A stretch of DNA of 64,000 nt from Rhodospirillum sp. (GCA_021741145.1 JAIOYK010000015.1:42972-106971), one strand, 5' to 3'; positions 19,001-28,390 are shown, numbered from the stretch's first letter. The notes: generated from the letters alone by a model not told the origin. Translations and numbers: made by a program.

Positions 19001-22000
19001 TGCCCTCCCTCGCCTATTGGATCAGCCTTCCGTCGAAGCCCGCGGGACGCCTGGCTGTTTCCGAGGCCGATGGCGTTGATTTGCGTCTCGTCGCCCGTCG
19101 CACCTGGCGGTATTTTGAAACTTTCGTGACCGAGAGTGACTCCTTTTTACCCCCCGATAACGTCCAGGAAGATCCCGTTTCGACGCTCGCCCACCGGACG
19201 TCTCCCACCAATATCGGGCTTTATCTCCTGTCCGCGGTCGCCGCCCGGGATTTTGGATGGGCGGGCACGATCGAAATCGCCGAGCGTTTGGACGCCACAC
19301 TCACATCCATGTCCCACCTGGAGCGCTACAAGGGGCATTTTTTCAATTGGTATGACACGCGGGATCGACATGTTCTCGCGCCGCCCTACGTCTCGTCCGT
19401 TGACAGTGGAAATCTGGCGGGTCACCTGATTGCCCTGGCCAATGCCTGCGAGGAGTGGACGGCCGTGACGCCCGAGGCGGATGTCCGCGCGGGTTTGATG
19501 GACAGCCTGCGCCTCGCCCGGCTGGCGGTGGCCGATTGGCCCGTTGGATTTGATGGACGCGCCCCCTCCTTGAACAGCTGTCTTGACGATCTGGAATCCC
19601 TGATTCACGGGGCGCAGGCCATTGATTTGATATTCGCGCCCCTCAACCGCCTTGCCGACAAGGCCGCCGAGGTCGTTCGGGGAGGGAGTCCCCGGGGAGA
19701 CACCGGGGGGGCCGAGAAGATCACGTCCGATCCCCTGTTCTGGATCGAAGCCCTCAAGAAGGCCGGACTCGAGCACGCCCGGGACCGCCAGTCCGACGCC
19801 ATGGCGATGGGGCGTTTAAGGGGCCGTCTGAAGGGGATCGCCGAACGGGCGCGCGGCCTGGCTCTCGCGATGGACTTTGCCTTTCTGCTTGATCCCGAAC
19901 GAAAGCTCCTCTCCATTGGATATTCCCTCGCGGACAATGGCCTTGATCGGAATTGCTATGATCTGCTTGCTTCGGAGGCGCGCCTGGCCAGCCTGTTCGC
20001 CATCGCCAAGGGCGATGTGGCGACGCGGCATTGGTTCCGCTTGGGGCGGAATGCCACGCCTGTCGGAAACGGCTCGGCTTTGATCTCGTGGTCCGGCTCC
20101 ATGTTCGAGTACCTGATGCCGTCGCTGGTGATACGGGCGCCCATCGGCAGTCTGCTCGAACAGACCAACCGTTTGGTGGTCGGCCGCCAACAGGCCCATG
20201 CCCGTCTTCTTAACATTCCCTGGGGAATCTCTGAATCCGCCTATAACGCCCGTGATTTCGAGCTCACCTATCAGTATTCAAACTTTGGCGTGGCGGGCCT
20301 TGGCCTGAAACGGGGCTTGGCGGGCGATGTCGTTGTCGCCCCCTACGCCACCGGACTCGCGTCGATGGTCGACCCGAACGGCGCCAACAGAAACTTCGAC
20401 CGACTTGCCGCGATGGGAGGACTGGGACGTTATGGCTTTTTCGACGCCCTGGATTTCACCCGGTCCCGGATCCCCGATGGGGAGACCGTCGCCATTGTGC
20501 GTGCCCATATGGCCCACCACCAGGGTATGACCATCGTCGCCATCGCCAATACCTTGAATGGGGGGCGCATGCGGGATCGGTTCCATCGGGAGCCGATGAT
20601 CCAGGCGTGCGAGCTTTTGCTGCAGGAGCGGGTGCCGCGCGATGTGGTCGTCGCCCATCCCCGCGCGGAGGAAGGGAAAGTGGGCTTCGCGGCCATTCTT
20701 TCCGAAGGGGTGGTCATCCGGCGACCCAAGGTCGCGCCGTCCAAAACCCCGGCCACGCATCTTCTTTCAAACGGACATTACACGGTGATGCTGACGGCCA
20801 CCGGCGGTGGATACAGCCGTTGGGGGGGAATCGCGGTGACCCGTTGGCGCGAGGATGGGATCCGCGATGATTCGGGGACGGTGATCTTCCTTAAGGACAA
20901 GGATTCGGGAAAGCGATGGACCGTGGCCACCGATCCGGCTGGCGAGGAGCCCAGTCACAAGGAGGTGCTTTTCAGCGAGGGGCACGCGCAATTCACCCGC
21001 CACAATGGAACATTGACAACCACCCTGGATGTCTTGGTCTCCGGCGAGGATAATGGAGAGGTGCGCCGCCTCTCGCTGACCAACAGTGGCCGGCGTCCCC
21101 GCGAGATCGAGCTGACGACTTATGCCGAGGTGGTTCTGGCCCCATTGGCCACGGACAATGCCCACCCGGCCTTTTCCAAGATGTTCGTGCAAACCGAACA
21201 CCTTCCCGAGTTTGGGGCCCTGATCGCGACCCGTCGCCCCCGGTCACGGGACGATCCCGGCATCTGGGCGGCCCATTTCGCCGTCATTGAAGGGGAAATC
21301 GCGGCGGATCCCCAATACGAGACCGATCGAGCCCGCTTTCTGGGCCGGGGCGGGACCGCCTCCGACGCCGCGGCGATCCGGGGTGGAAATCCCCTCTCGA
21401 ATACCGTGGGAACCGTCCTTGACCCGGTGTTTTCCCTGCGATTGCGCCTGACAATCCCTGGCGGATCGATTGGCCGGATCGCCTTTTGGACGGTGGTGGC
21501 GCCGACTCGGGAGGACCTTCTGGACCTGATCGACAAGCACCATGACCGCAACGCCTTTGACCGGGCGAAGACCCTGGCCTGGACACAGGGACAGGTGGAG
21601 CTTCGCCATATCGGCATCAGCGAGGGTGAGGCCTCTGATTTCCAGAACCTGGCGGCGCCGATCCTGTACATGGATCCCCGTTACCGGGCACCGTCCGGCG
21701 CCATGGCGCGGGGCGCGGGTCCACGGTCGGACCTGTGGCCCCTGGGCATCTCGGGTGACCAGCCCATCGTTCTGCTTCGGATCGACGATGTCACGGACAT
21801 GGCGGTGGTGTTGCAATTGCTCCGAGCCCATGAATATTGGCGCATGAAGCACCTGGGCGTTGATCTGGTGATCGTCAACGAGCATGCCGACTCTTACATA
21901 CAGGACCTCCAGACCGCGATTGAAACGGCGGTTCGCAAAAGTCAGTCCCGGCCCAGGCTGGGTGATCTCGCCGCGGCCGGCGCGGTCACCGTGCTGCGGA

Positions 22001-24669
22001 TCGACCTCCTGTCGCCTAAGGCGTTGGGGCTCCTGGGTGCGGCGGCCCGTGTTGTTCTCCACGCCTGTCGAGGACCGATGGCGGGCCAGATCGCCCGTTT
22101 GGAGACGTCGGCGGGTTCCGCGTCCCCCCCCGCCAAACGGCGGAGGGCGAAGACGGCGGATGGAAGCAAGGCTTGCGCGGTGGACACCTCGGAGCTTGAG
22201 TTTTTCAACGGCCTCGGTGGTTTCGCCCGGGATGGTCGGGAGTATGTGACGCTCCTTTCGGGGGATCAAACAACCCCCGCGCCCTGGATTAATGTGATCG
22301 CCAACGCCGGTTTCGGTTTCCAGGTCTCGGCGGAGGGGACGGGCTATACCTGGGCGGGGAACAGTCGCGAAAACCCGCTGACCCGGTGGTCCAACGACCC
22401 CGTCGGCGACCCCCTGGGCGAAGCAATCCTTGTGCGGGATGACGGAACCGGGGCGCTTTGGAGCCCGACGGCCAAGCCTACCCGGGATGGGGGAACTTAC
22501 GTCGCGCGCCACGGCTTCGGCTATAGCCGCTTCGAACATGAGGCGGAGGGTGTGGCCCTGGACTTGGTTCAATTCGTTCCCCTGGCCGATCCGATCAAGA
22601 TCTCGCGGTTGACCCTGCGGAACCGGTCCGGACGGGCGCGGCGGCTGACCGTCTCCACCTACGCGGAATGGGTGACCGGGATCCCGCCGGGCACCACGTC
22701 GCCCTTCATCCTGACCGAGTGTGACGGGGAGACCGGTGCTCTTTTCGCGCGCAATCCCTGGGGATCGAGCTTCGCGGGCCGGGTCGCTTTCGCCGACCTT
22801 GGGGGACGACAAACGGCCTGGACCACGGATCGGACCGAGTTTCTCGGTCGGGTTGGGGGTTCCATCGCCGCTCCGGCCGGATTGGCGCTGGGCGCCAGGT
22901 TGACCGGCGCGGAGGGTGCCGGTCTCGATCCTTGCGCGGCCTTGACCACCACCATCGATCTGGAGGTCAATGGAGAAGCCGAGGTTGTCTGGGTTCTGGG
23001 ACAATGCGCCACCGGGAGTGAAGCGCGCGCATTGATCACCCGCACCCGGAAGGCCGACCTCGACGCCATTCTGGCGGAGGTCACAGACCATTGGGTGGGG
23101 CTTCTGGGGGCCGTTCAGGTGAAGACGCCGGACCGCTCCATGGACATTATGCTCAACGGGTGGTTGCTCTACCAGACATTGGCCTGTCGACTGTTGGCCC
23201 GCTCCGCCTTTTATCAGGCCAGCGGTGCCTATGGCTTCCGGGACCAGCTCCAGGACGGTATGGCGCTGACCTTCGTCAGGCCGGAGGAAACACGGGCGCA
23301 CCTTTTGCGCGCCGCTGGTCGGCAGTTCGTCGAGGGGGATGTCCAACATTGGTGGCTTCCCCATTCCGGTCAGGGAACCCGGACGCGGATTTCCGATGAC
23401 CGCGTCTGGCTGGTTTTTGCTGTTGCGACCTATATCATCACCTCGGGCGACAGGGCCGTCTTGGACGAGCCCGTTCCCTTTTTGGTCGGGGAGTCCTTGA
23501 AGCCGGGTGCCCATGACGCCTTCTTCGAGCCGAGCCTGGCTGAAGGCTTGGCTCCGCTGTTCGACCATTGCGTCCTGGCCATGGAACAGGGGCTGACCCT
23601 TCTGGGAGTCCACGGTCTGCCGCTGATGGGAACGGGCGACTGGAACGACGGCATGAACCGGGTGGGCGAGGGCGGCCAAGGCGAAAGTGTTTGGCTGGCC
23701 TGGTTGCTGGCGCGGACGGTCGCGCTTTTCGCGCCCCTCGCCGAAGCCCGGGGGGACGCGCGCGCGCGGATCTGGCGGGAGAGCGCCGCGGCGATGGTGG
23801 CCGCGGTCGAGCGGGACGCCTGGGACGGCGCTTGGTACCGCCGGGCGACCTATGACGATGGGACTTGGTTGGGTGCCAAGGACAGTGAGGAATGCCGGAT
23901 CGATTCCATCGCCCAATCCTGGGCGGTGCTGTCGGAGGCCGCCGATCCCCACCGAGCCGTCCGGGCGATGGCCTCCCTGGACCAGCATCTGATCCAGTGG
24001 GAAGACCGCTTGGCGCTGTTGTTCACGCCTCCCTTCGACGCGACAACGCGGGATCCTGGCTACATCAAGGGGTATCCCCCGGGCCTGCGCGAGAACGGCG
24101 GGCAATACAGCCACGCCGCCATGTGGGCGGTTCTGGCCTTCGCCAAGCTGGGCGAAGGCACCAAGGCCACCGAATTGTTCGCCCTGCTCAATCCGATCAA
24201 CCACGCCAGAACGCTCGAGGAAATCTCCCGATACAAGGTTGAACCCTATGTGGTCGCCGCCGATCTCTATTCGGAGCCCCCCCACGTCGGCCGCGGGGGG
24301 TGGACTTGGTACACCGGTTCGGCCGCTTGGATGTATCGGGCGGGAATCGAGGGGATCCTGGGCCTCCGCCGCGAAGGGACCGTTCTGCTGATTGATCCCC
24401 GCATTCCAGACCACTGGGCCGGCTTCGAGGCCACCATCGATATGGAGGGGACCCACTATGACATCCGGGTGGACAATCCCCCGAGCGCGGTCGGTCGACG
24501 TCCGGCCGCGACCTTTGATTCCCAGCCCCTCCGGCCACGTGAAGGTCTTTTCCCTGTCCCCTTGGACGGCGGGACGCATGTGGTTCACGTAACGCTTGGG
24601 GGGGAGGAAGGCGGCGCGGATGGACCTGTCGACCCCATGGAAACGCGAACGGCGGACGGGACGCCATGA
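16063..24669 (+). CDS. ndvB: Cyclic beta-1,2-glucan synthase (NdvB/ChvB/Cgs type)
   Basis: A very large membrane enzyme of 2868 residues, close to the Brucella and Agrobacterium proteins. It uses UDP-glucose to build, elongate and cyclise periplasmic beta-1,2-glucan. The N-terminal half is the glycosyltransferase family 84 part: DADTRLP near residue 635 and the QHRWIRGDW motif near 780. Transmembrane stretches lie near 415-465, 825-875 and 945-1005. The C-terminal half resembles glycoside hydrolase family 94 phosphorylases, with GTGDWNDGMNRVG near 2525; in this family it controls glucan length. A GTG 12 bases upstream is in frame, but GGAAG spacing favours the ATG at 16063. It stands alone; no glucan exporter (NdvA) is next to it. 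Confidence 0.95.
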   Translation: MRSLLRRVIPSLFSPSPWVATAPVREELFGIDRLEQHAESLATAQRVTARPPKVPPLERRLNDNAAVLLAAYRASAAESEGGGDVVPAAEWILDNYHLVEEQIREIREDLPPGYYRQLPKLASGPFAGYPRVFGLAWAFIAHTDSHIDPEMLCRFIAAYQRVQPLMIGELWAVAITLRIVLVENLRRLADQISQGRSERADADALADRLLALGGATAALEADIAARSPESLSVAFGAQLAKRLRDQDPTMTPALGWLVERLGLQDGSIESIVTSAQQRLGASNVSVRNVINSMRLISDIDWADLFEGVSLVDERLRDGSQFASMDFPTRDLYRSAIETLSRGSSLSELEIAEQILLTAHQAAAEAGDPETGERVGDPGYHLIGQGSRALERKIGFHPKVRARIGRLGRDLGLPGYVGAMVLCTGALLALSLWLLASGGLGWGGLTVFLLLAAIPATEVATALVNRFSTWSHGAVLLPGLEFLAGIPVASRTLVAVPTLLTSEEDLREQIERLEVHFLSGAEGDITFALLTDGVDADRAIVDSDADLLSVGVEAIAVLNARYGPGPAGTRFLLLHRRRLYNPSQGVWMGWERKRGKLCELNRLLRGATDTSFEGVAGRVPHVPDAVRYVITLDADTRLPRDAARRLIGKMAHPLNRPILDHAARRVIGGYGLMQPRVTPSLARGGQGSFFQRVFSGPAGMDPYAAAVSDVYQDLFGEGSFAGKGIYDVDAFEAALSGRVPDNALLSHDLFEGIWVRAGLASDIEVVEDFPSRYDVATKRQHRWIRGDWQLLPWVFGHWTGPNAPTLLGRWKMLDNLRRSLLAPILLLALAACWVMPAPAVWIGLALVLGAIAFPAFLPSAFVLFPHRVGVKVRSHFDALGKGLWLAMVQVLLSVCFLPDQAWRTGDAIARTLVRLFITRRDLLEWTTAAKSTAAPRLDLVGFHGKMRDGLALGLVLAVVAVAIAPTSWPVILPFALAWVAMPSLAYWISLPSKPAGRLAVSEADGVDLRLVARRTWRYFETFVTESDSFLPPDNVQEDPVSTLAHRTSPTNIGLYLLSAVAARDFGWAGTIEIAERLDATLTSMSHLERYKGHFFNWYDTRDRHVLAPPYVSSVDSGNLAGHLIALANACEEWTAVTPEADVRAGLMDSLRLARLAVADWPVGFDGRAPSLNSCLDDLESLIHGAQAIDLIFAPLNRLADKAAEVVRGGSPRGDTGGAEKITSDPLFWIEALKKAGLEHARDRQSDAMAMGRLRGRLKGIAERARGLALAMDFAFLLDPERKLLSIGYSLADNGLDRNCYDLLASEARLASLFAIAKGDVATRHWFRLGRNATPVGNGSALISWSGSMFEYLMPSLVIRAPIGSLLEQTNRLVVGRQQAHARLLNIPWGISESAYNARDFELTYQYSNFGVAGLGLKRGLAGDVVVAPYATGLASMVDPNGANRNFDRLAAMGGLGRYGFFDALDFTRSRIPDGETVAIVRAHMAHHQGMTIVAIANTLNGGRMRDRFHREPMIQACELLLQERVPRDVVVAHPRAEEGKVGFAAILSEGVVIRRPKVAPSKTPATHLLSNGHYTVMLTATGGGYSRWGGIAVTRWREDGIRDDSGTVIFLKDKDSGKRWTVATDPAGEEPSHKEVLFSEGHAQFTRHNGTLTTTLDVLVSGEDNGEVRRLSLTNSGRRPREIELTTYAEVVLAPLATDNAHPAFSKMFVQTEHLPEFGALIATRRPRSRDDPGIWAAHFAVIEGEIAADPQYETDRARFLGRGGTASDAAAIRGGNPLSNTVGTVLDPVFSLRLRLTIPGGSIGRIAFWTVVAPTREDLLDLIDKHHDRNAFDRAKTLAWTQGQVELRHIGISEGEASDFQNLAAPILYMDPRYRAPSGAMARGAGPRSDLWPLGISGDQPIVLLRIDDVTDMAVVLQLLRAHEYWRMKHLGVDLVIVNEHADSYIQDLQTAIETAVRKSQSRPRLGDLAAAGAVTVLRIDLLSPKALGLLGAAARVVLHACRGPMAGQIARLETSAGSASPPAKRRRAKTADGSKACAVDTSELEFFNGLGGFARDGREYVTLLSGDQTTPAPWINVIANAGFGFQVSAEGTGYTWAGNSRENPLTRWSNDPVGDPLGEAILVRDDGTGALWSPTAKPTRDGGTYVARHGFGYSRFEHEAEGVALDLVQFVPLADPIKISRLTLRNRSGRARRLTVSTYAEWVTGIPPGTTSPFILTECDGETGALFARNPWGSSFAGRVAFADLGGRQTAWTTDRTEFLGRVGGSIAAPAGLALGARLTGAEGAGLDPCAALTTTIDLEVNGEAEVVWVLGQCATGSEARALITRTRKADLDAILAEVTDHWVGLLGAVQVKTPDRSMDIMLNGWLLYQTLACRLLARSAFYQASGAYGFRDQLQDGMALTFVRPEETRAHLLRAAGRQFVEGDVQHWWLPHSGQGTRTRISDDRVWLVFAVATYIITSGDRAVLDEPVPFLVGESLKPGAHDAFFEPSLAEGLAPLFDHCVLAMEQGLTLLGVHGLPLMGTGDWNDGMNRVGEGGQGESVWLAWLLARTVALFAPLAEARGDARARIWRESAAAMVAAVERDAWDGAWYRRATYDDGTWLGAKDSEECRIDSIAQSWAVLSEAADPHRAVRAMASLDQHLIQWEDRLALLFTPPFDATTRDPGYIKGYPPGLRENGGQYSHAAMWAVLAFAKLGEGTKATELFALLNPINHARTLEEISRYKVEPYVVAADLYSEPPHVGRGGWTWYTGSAAWMYRAGIEGILGLRREGTVLLIDPRIPDHWAGFEATIDMEGTHYDIRVDNPPSAVGRRPAATFDSQPLRPREGLFPVPLDGGTHVVHVTLGGEEGGADGPVDPMETRTADGTP

Positions 24670-25430
24670 CCGTCGGGGCCATTTCACCCTCCACCGGCGC
24701 CGCCGCCGACGTTAAATCCACCGGCGTCGCCGCCGCCCGGGGCAACGTCGTTGACGCGGATTTCACCGGTCGCGGGCCACCGATCCAATGCGGTGCCGCG
24801 TGTGGGGCTAGACAAGGTGGTCCAGATCGAGGTCCTCAGCCAGACCGGCGCCCATCGCTGGCGCGGGGGGGTTCGCCGACATGGTCATGGTCTTCGGCCA
24901 GATGAATGAACCCGCCGGGTCGTCGCTTCCGGGTGGGCCACGCCGCGCTGACCTTGGCCGAGTACTTCCGCGACGATGAGCACCGCGATGTGCTACCGCT
25001 GATCGACAATATCTTCCGCTTCATCCAGGTGGGCTCGGAAGTTTCGGAGTTGTTGGGGCGTATTCTATCCCGCCTGGGTTGCCAGCCGACCATGGACCCC
25101 GAATTGGCGGATCTGGAAGAGCGCATCGCCAATACGGACAGTCGAGCGATCACCTTGATCCAGGCGGTCTACCTGCCCGCCTTGCCGCCCAGAATCCTCG
25201 TCCACGAAACCGCTGGGGATCGCGAGGTCTATACGGCCATTGACGATGGACTTCTCGTCTCGACCGGCGCGGAGGTGACGGTATCGGTCCGTCGCGCCAT
25301 TGGCGGGACGGATCTGGCCGGACTCCGCGACAAGGTGCGGTGGGAAGCGAAGGCGGCGGAAGAGGGGATTAACGCTCCCCCTTCTCCCGTTCGACCAAGC
25401 GAGCCAGGTCGCCAAGCGCCCGGTCAATGA
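24666..25430 (+). pseudogene. Decayed N-ATPase beta/epsilon subunit remnant (atpD-atpC)
   Basis: Pieces of an N-type (alternative F1Fo) ATP synthase are fused and frameshifted. Segment 1, from 24666, reads RGNVVDADFTGRGPPIQ, like the beta-subunit N-terminal barrel. Segment 2, from about 24802 in the next frame, reads DKVVQIEVLSQTGAHRWRG and continues directly into [11 protein letters not shown]; the P-loop region normally between them is missing. Segment 3, back in the first frame from about 24909, reads [10 protein letters not shown] and LAEYFRDDE, then [21 protein letters not shown] with the Walker B region. The beta C-terminal domain is then gone, and from about residue 95 of this frame the sequence is epsilon-like ([40 protein letters not shown]). 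Two frameshifts and two large deletions make it non-functional as an ATPase. A 174-codon frame from 24906 stays open and could still be translated. Confidence 0.8.
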
Positions 25431-25680
25431 GCTTCGCGCGGCGGGCATCCTGGCCTTCGGCTGTCTTGCCGTATTGGCGGATCAGGTATTCCGCTTTGAG
25501 CGCGGCTTCCGGCCAGGTCTCCGCCCTTTCGGCCAGGAGTTGTGTCTCCAGTTCTTCCTGGCGGAGGCGGAGCGCGTCCTGGTCCGCTTCGAAGGCTCTT
25601 AGGGAATGGCGCCGGATTTCCGCCGCCATCTGGCCAGCCGCGTCGCGGCGTCCGTCGAGATTTACTGGGTCATCGGTCAC
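25369..25680 (-). CDS. Small helical protein of unknown function
   Basis: A 103-residue, highly charged, probably all-helical protein: [10 protein letters not shown], then [13 protein letters not shown] and a Trp-containing segment [17 protein letters not shown], then [21 protein letters not shown] recall similar small hypothetical proteins with the TWPEA...A.YLI pattern in Rhodospirillales, but know no function. The GTG start has AGGGAG eight bases upstream. Its 3' end overlaps the tail of the opposite-strand ATPase remnant by 62 bp. No signal peptide or membrane segment is seen. It lies 147 bp downstream of hflC on the same strand. Confidence 0.68.
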   Translation of the reverse strand: MTDDPVNLDGRRDAAGQMAAEIRRHSLRAFEADQDALRLRQEELETQLLAERAETWPEAALKAEYLIRQYGKTAEGQDARRAKLIDRALGDLARLVEREKGER

Positions 25681-25827
25681 AAGAAATACTCCCTATCCCA
25701 CCCGACGGTCGACATGATGTCTTGGACCATCGGGCATTATTCCTGTCGAGCGCGAGATGGTCCAAGATCTTTTTACGTATGGAGAGTCCAAACTCCGGCT
25801 GAAGCCCTCGTCTGGTGGCGTCATCTT

Positions 25828-26853
25828 CTAGTTGGGTTGAAGCGCCAGGGCGCTCCCTTTCTGTCCGTCGAAGGGCTTTCCAACCAGGTTGTTGGGGTCC
25901 ATTCCCTTAAAGAACTTAAACATATCGCTGTCGGTCGACAGGACAAGGGTCGTGCCTTCGGCGACCATCGTCTTGTAGGCCTGCATCGTCCGGGTGAATT
26001 CGTAAAAGTCGACGGACTGGGGATTTTGATTATAGGCGGTCGAATAGATGTCCGTGGCCTTGGCGTCGGCCAAACCCCGGATCTCCTCCACCTTACGGTA
26101 GGCTTCCGACTGGATCCTGCTCAACTCGCGTTCCCGATTGCCGCGGATCCGGGCGGCCTCGCCGTTTCCTTCGGACAGGAAGCGTTCGGCGATCTGCCGC
26201 CGTTCGCTGATCATCCTCTCGTAAATCGTGGGCCGGACGCTTTCATTGTAATTGATCCGCTTGAAGCGGATGTCCAGCAACTCGATGCCGAAGACGCGGA
26301 CCTTCTCGGCGGCGGCTTTGAAAATCTCCCGCTCGACCAGCAAGCGCCCCTTCTGGATCGGGACCAGAGACCCGATATCCTGCTGCCGTTCGACTTCCGT
26401 GAGCATGGCGTCACGGAGGGGAATACGGTCCTTGGTCGTTCGGATGATCTCGATCAGTTCATGCTTGGCGACGGCATTGCGGGTTTCACTGCCAAGGATG
26501 TCATCCAGACGGGACTGCGCGCTGCGTTCGTCGCGGAGCCTCAAAAAGTACTGAAGGGGATCGGTGATCCGCCACCGGGCGAAGAGATCCACGGAAATAT
26601 AGAGCTTGTCCTTGGTCGGCATGTCCGACGGATTGCCATCCCATTCCAGGACGCGCCGGTCGATGGGGTTGACCTCCTGTATGAAGGGCACCTTGATTTT
26701 CAGGCCCGCGGTCGTGATCGGGTTCCCCACCGGCTTGCCAAATTGGGTGATGACCGCCTGTTCGACTTCGCTCACCGTATAGATTGTGTTGAAGGCGGTG
26801 TAACCCCCAACAATCAAAATCACGGCGATTATCCCCTGTGTGAGGCGGTTCAT
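25828..26853 (-). CDS. hflC: HflC, FtsH protease modulator
   Basis: A 341-residue SPFH/band-7 protein. One N-terminal membrane anchor (about residues 6-26) is followed by the YTVSEVEQAVITQFGKPVG start of the band-7 domain and a long charged helix rich in RIRGNRERELSRIQ-type repeats. HflC pairs with HflK on the periplasmic side of the inner membrane and restrains the FtsH protease. Its ATG overlaps the stop of hflK by four bases (ATGA), as expected of a coupled pair. The C-terminus (FKFFKGMDP) resembles alphaproteobacterial HflC. Confidence 0.95.
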   Translation of the reverse strand: MNRLTQGIIAVILIVGGYTAFNTIYTVSEVEQAVITQFGKPVGNPITTAGLKIKVPFIQEVNPIDRRVLEWDGNPSDMPTKDKLYISVDLFARWRITDPLQYFLRLRDERSAQSRLDDILGSETRNAVAKHELIEIIRTTKDRIPLRDAMLTEVERQQDIGSLVPIQKGRLLVEREIFKAAAEKVRVFGIELLDIRFKRINYNESVRPTIYERMISERRQIAERFLSEGNGEAARIRGNRERELSRIQSEAYRKVEEIRGLADAKATDIYSTAYNQNPQSVDFYEFTRTMQAYKTMVAEGTTLVLSTDSDMFKFFKGMDPNNLVGKPFDGQKGSALALQPN

Positions 26854-27914
26854 GGCCGCGCATCCTTTTGCGTGTCGAGATTGAGCAGGGGCAGGATGCC
26901 GCTAGTCCGTTCATCGACGATAATCTTCGAGCGGATCCCCGGCATGATGTCCTGGAGTGTTTCCAGATAGAGACGCCTGCGCGTCACTTCCGGGGCCTTG
27001 CTGTATTCGGCGAAGAGGGCATTGAACCGCGCGGTGTCGCCCTCCGCCTCGTTGATGCGTTTGAGACGATAGCCGTCGGCTTCGCGGATCCGCTGATCCT
27101 TCTCGCCCTCGGCCAGGGGAATGACCTTGTTGTAGTCACGCCGCGCCTCGTTGATCAGCTTTTCCTTTTCCTGCTGGGCCTGGTTGACCTCGTTAAAGGA
27201 CTCCTGGACCGGCTGGGGCGGGTTGATATTTTTCAACTGGACCTGATCAATGCTGAGGCCCGTGGCGTATTTGGTCGACAGGGCCTGCATCTTGGTCAGG
27301 GCCTCGGACTCGATTTCCTGCCGGCCAATCGTGATCACCTCGTCGACGGTGCGGTCCCCCACGACCTCCCGCATCACGGATTCCGAGACATAACGCAGGG
27401 TTTCGCTGGGTTCGCGAACTTCGAACAGGAACTTTACGGGATCCGAGATGCGGTACTGGACGACCCATTCGACAAGCGCCGCGTTCAGGTCGCCGGTCAC
27501 CATTTGGGTTTCCTTGGTCGCGTCGCGGGGGCGGGGGCTTTGAAACCCATCGGTGGCGCCGGGTGTCATGAAGCCGAATTCCTGCTTCAACTGTCGCTTG
27601 ACGGGGACGATCGTCGCCGTGTCGACCCCCATGGGCAGCTTGAAGTGCAGGCCTGGGGGGACCTCCTGGAGGTACTTTCCGAACCGTTGGACGACGGCGA
27701 CGGAATCGCTTGGCACCGTGTAGTAGGCCGACCAGACGGCCAAGCCCAGCAGCACGATCAGTCCAAAGACGAAGAAACTTCGAAAACCCCCACTGGGGAG
27801 CATGCTTTTGAGGTGATCCTGGCCCTGTTGGATAAGATCCTCCAGGTCGTTGACGGGGGGCTTCGTCTTTTTCCCCCAAGGGCCACTTTGGCCGGGGTCA
27901 TTCTCTGTGGACAC
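26850..27914 (-). CDS. hflK: HflK, FtsH protease modulator
   Basis: A 354-residue SPFH/band-7 protein. The cytoplasmic N-terminus is short and Pro/Gly-rich (GPWGKK), then comes a membrane anchor around residues 45-68 (FFVFGLIVLLGLAVWSAYY). The band-7 domain follows (VPSDSVAVVQRFGKYLQ, PPGLHFKLPMGVD) and then a long helix (NEVNQAQQEKEKLINEARRDYNKV). It forms the periplasmic cage with HflC that surrounds FtsH. The order hflK-hflC with a 4-bp overlap is the standard arrangement. Confidence 0.95.
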   Translation of the reverse strand: MSTENDPGQSGPWGKKTKPPVNDLEDLIQQGQDHLKSMLPSGGFRSFFVFGLIVLLGLAVWSAYYTVPSDSVAVVQRFGKYLQEVPPGLHFKLPMGVDTATIVPVKRQLKQEFGFMTPGATDGFQSPRPRDATKETQMVTGDLNAALVEWVVQYRISDPVKFLFEVREPSETLRYVSESVMREVVGDRTVDEVITIGRQEIESEALTKMQALSTKYATGLSIDQVQLKNINPPQPVQESFNEVNQAQQEKEKLINEARRDYNKVIPLAEGEKDQRIREADGYRLKRINEAEGDTARFNALFAEYSKAPEVTRRRLYLETLQDIMPGIRSKIIVDERTSGILPLLNLDTQKDARP

Positions 27915-27994
27915 TTGGAGATTCTTTCCTGGTTCCGGAGCACGATCTCACGCTCTGTCGCGGAAGACCCCGCGCATGAATGGATCGGCGCGCA

Positions 27995-28390
27995 TTATCC
28001 GTTGGGGTGTGGGGTCATTCCTTCGTTCTCCGCGCGTTCGATGGCCCGTTTGTCCATCTCAAAATCCCGGGACGCGCGAATTTCCGCGAAAGTCAGGTGG
28101 GCGATGCGACCGTATTCCCCAAAATGGACAGGTTCGCTGTCACGTATGAGAGCCTCGTAAAGAACTTGAAGGTTGGTCGAGAGGGTTCGATCACACCCGA
28201 AATCCCCCGGATCCATGGGGATATAAAGGGATATGGGGGTCTCCCCGTGAACGGTGTTGGGGGACACTTCGGCTATCTCGTTCAGGCTCTCGATGTTATA
28301 TGTCCCTGAAGGAAAAACTTGCGAAAATCCGTCTATCGAAAATTCGCGCCTGAAGACCAATTTATCTTTTATCATTATATTGTCTTTCAT
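27995..28390 (-). CDS. Hypothetical protein (131 aa)
   Basis: An uncharacterised protein of 131 residues. It has a beta-like N-terminal half (RREFSIDGFSQVFPSGTYNIES) and an acidic helical C-terminal half. The FPSGTY(N/D)IE pattern recalls small alphaproteobacterial hypothetical proteins, but I cannot name the family. No signal peptide, Cys cluster or catalytic motif is seen. The start is uncertain: neither ATG 28390 nor the internal ATG five codons on has a clear ribosome site. It lies 80 bp upstream of hflK on the same strand at the margin of an AT-rich island. Confidence 0.65.
   Translation of the reverse strand: MKDNIMIKDKLVFRREFSIDGFSQVFPSGTYNIESLNEIAEVSPNTVHGETPISLYIPMDPGDFGCDRTLSTNLQVLYEALIRDSEPVHFGEYGRIAHLTFAEIRASRDFEMDKRAIERAENEGMTPHPNG

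Noticed and set aside
21244..24687. An 1147-codon open frame antisense to the cyclic glucan synthase
   Set aside because: It mirrors the codon pattern of the real gene, has a Gly/Pro/Arg-rich sequence without any domain, and has no ribosome site.
24802..24915. Programmed ribosomal frameshift joining the ATPase fragments
   Set aside because: There is no slippery heptamer, and large deletions beside the frame changes show decay.
24906..25430. Intact ATP synthase beta subunit gene
   Set aside because: The P-loop and the C-terminal domain are missing and the sequence continues into epsilon-like residues; it is a remnant.
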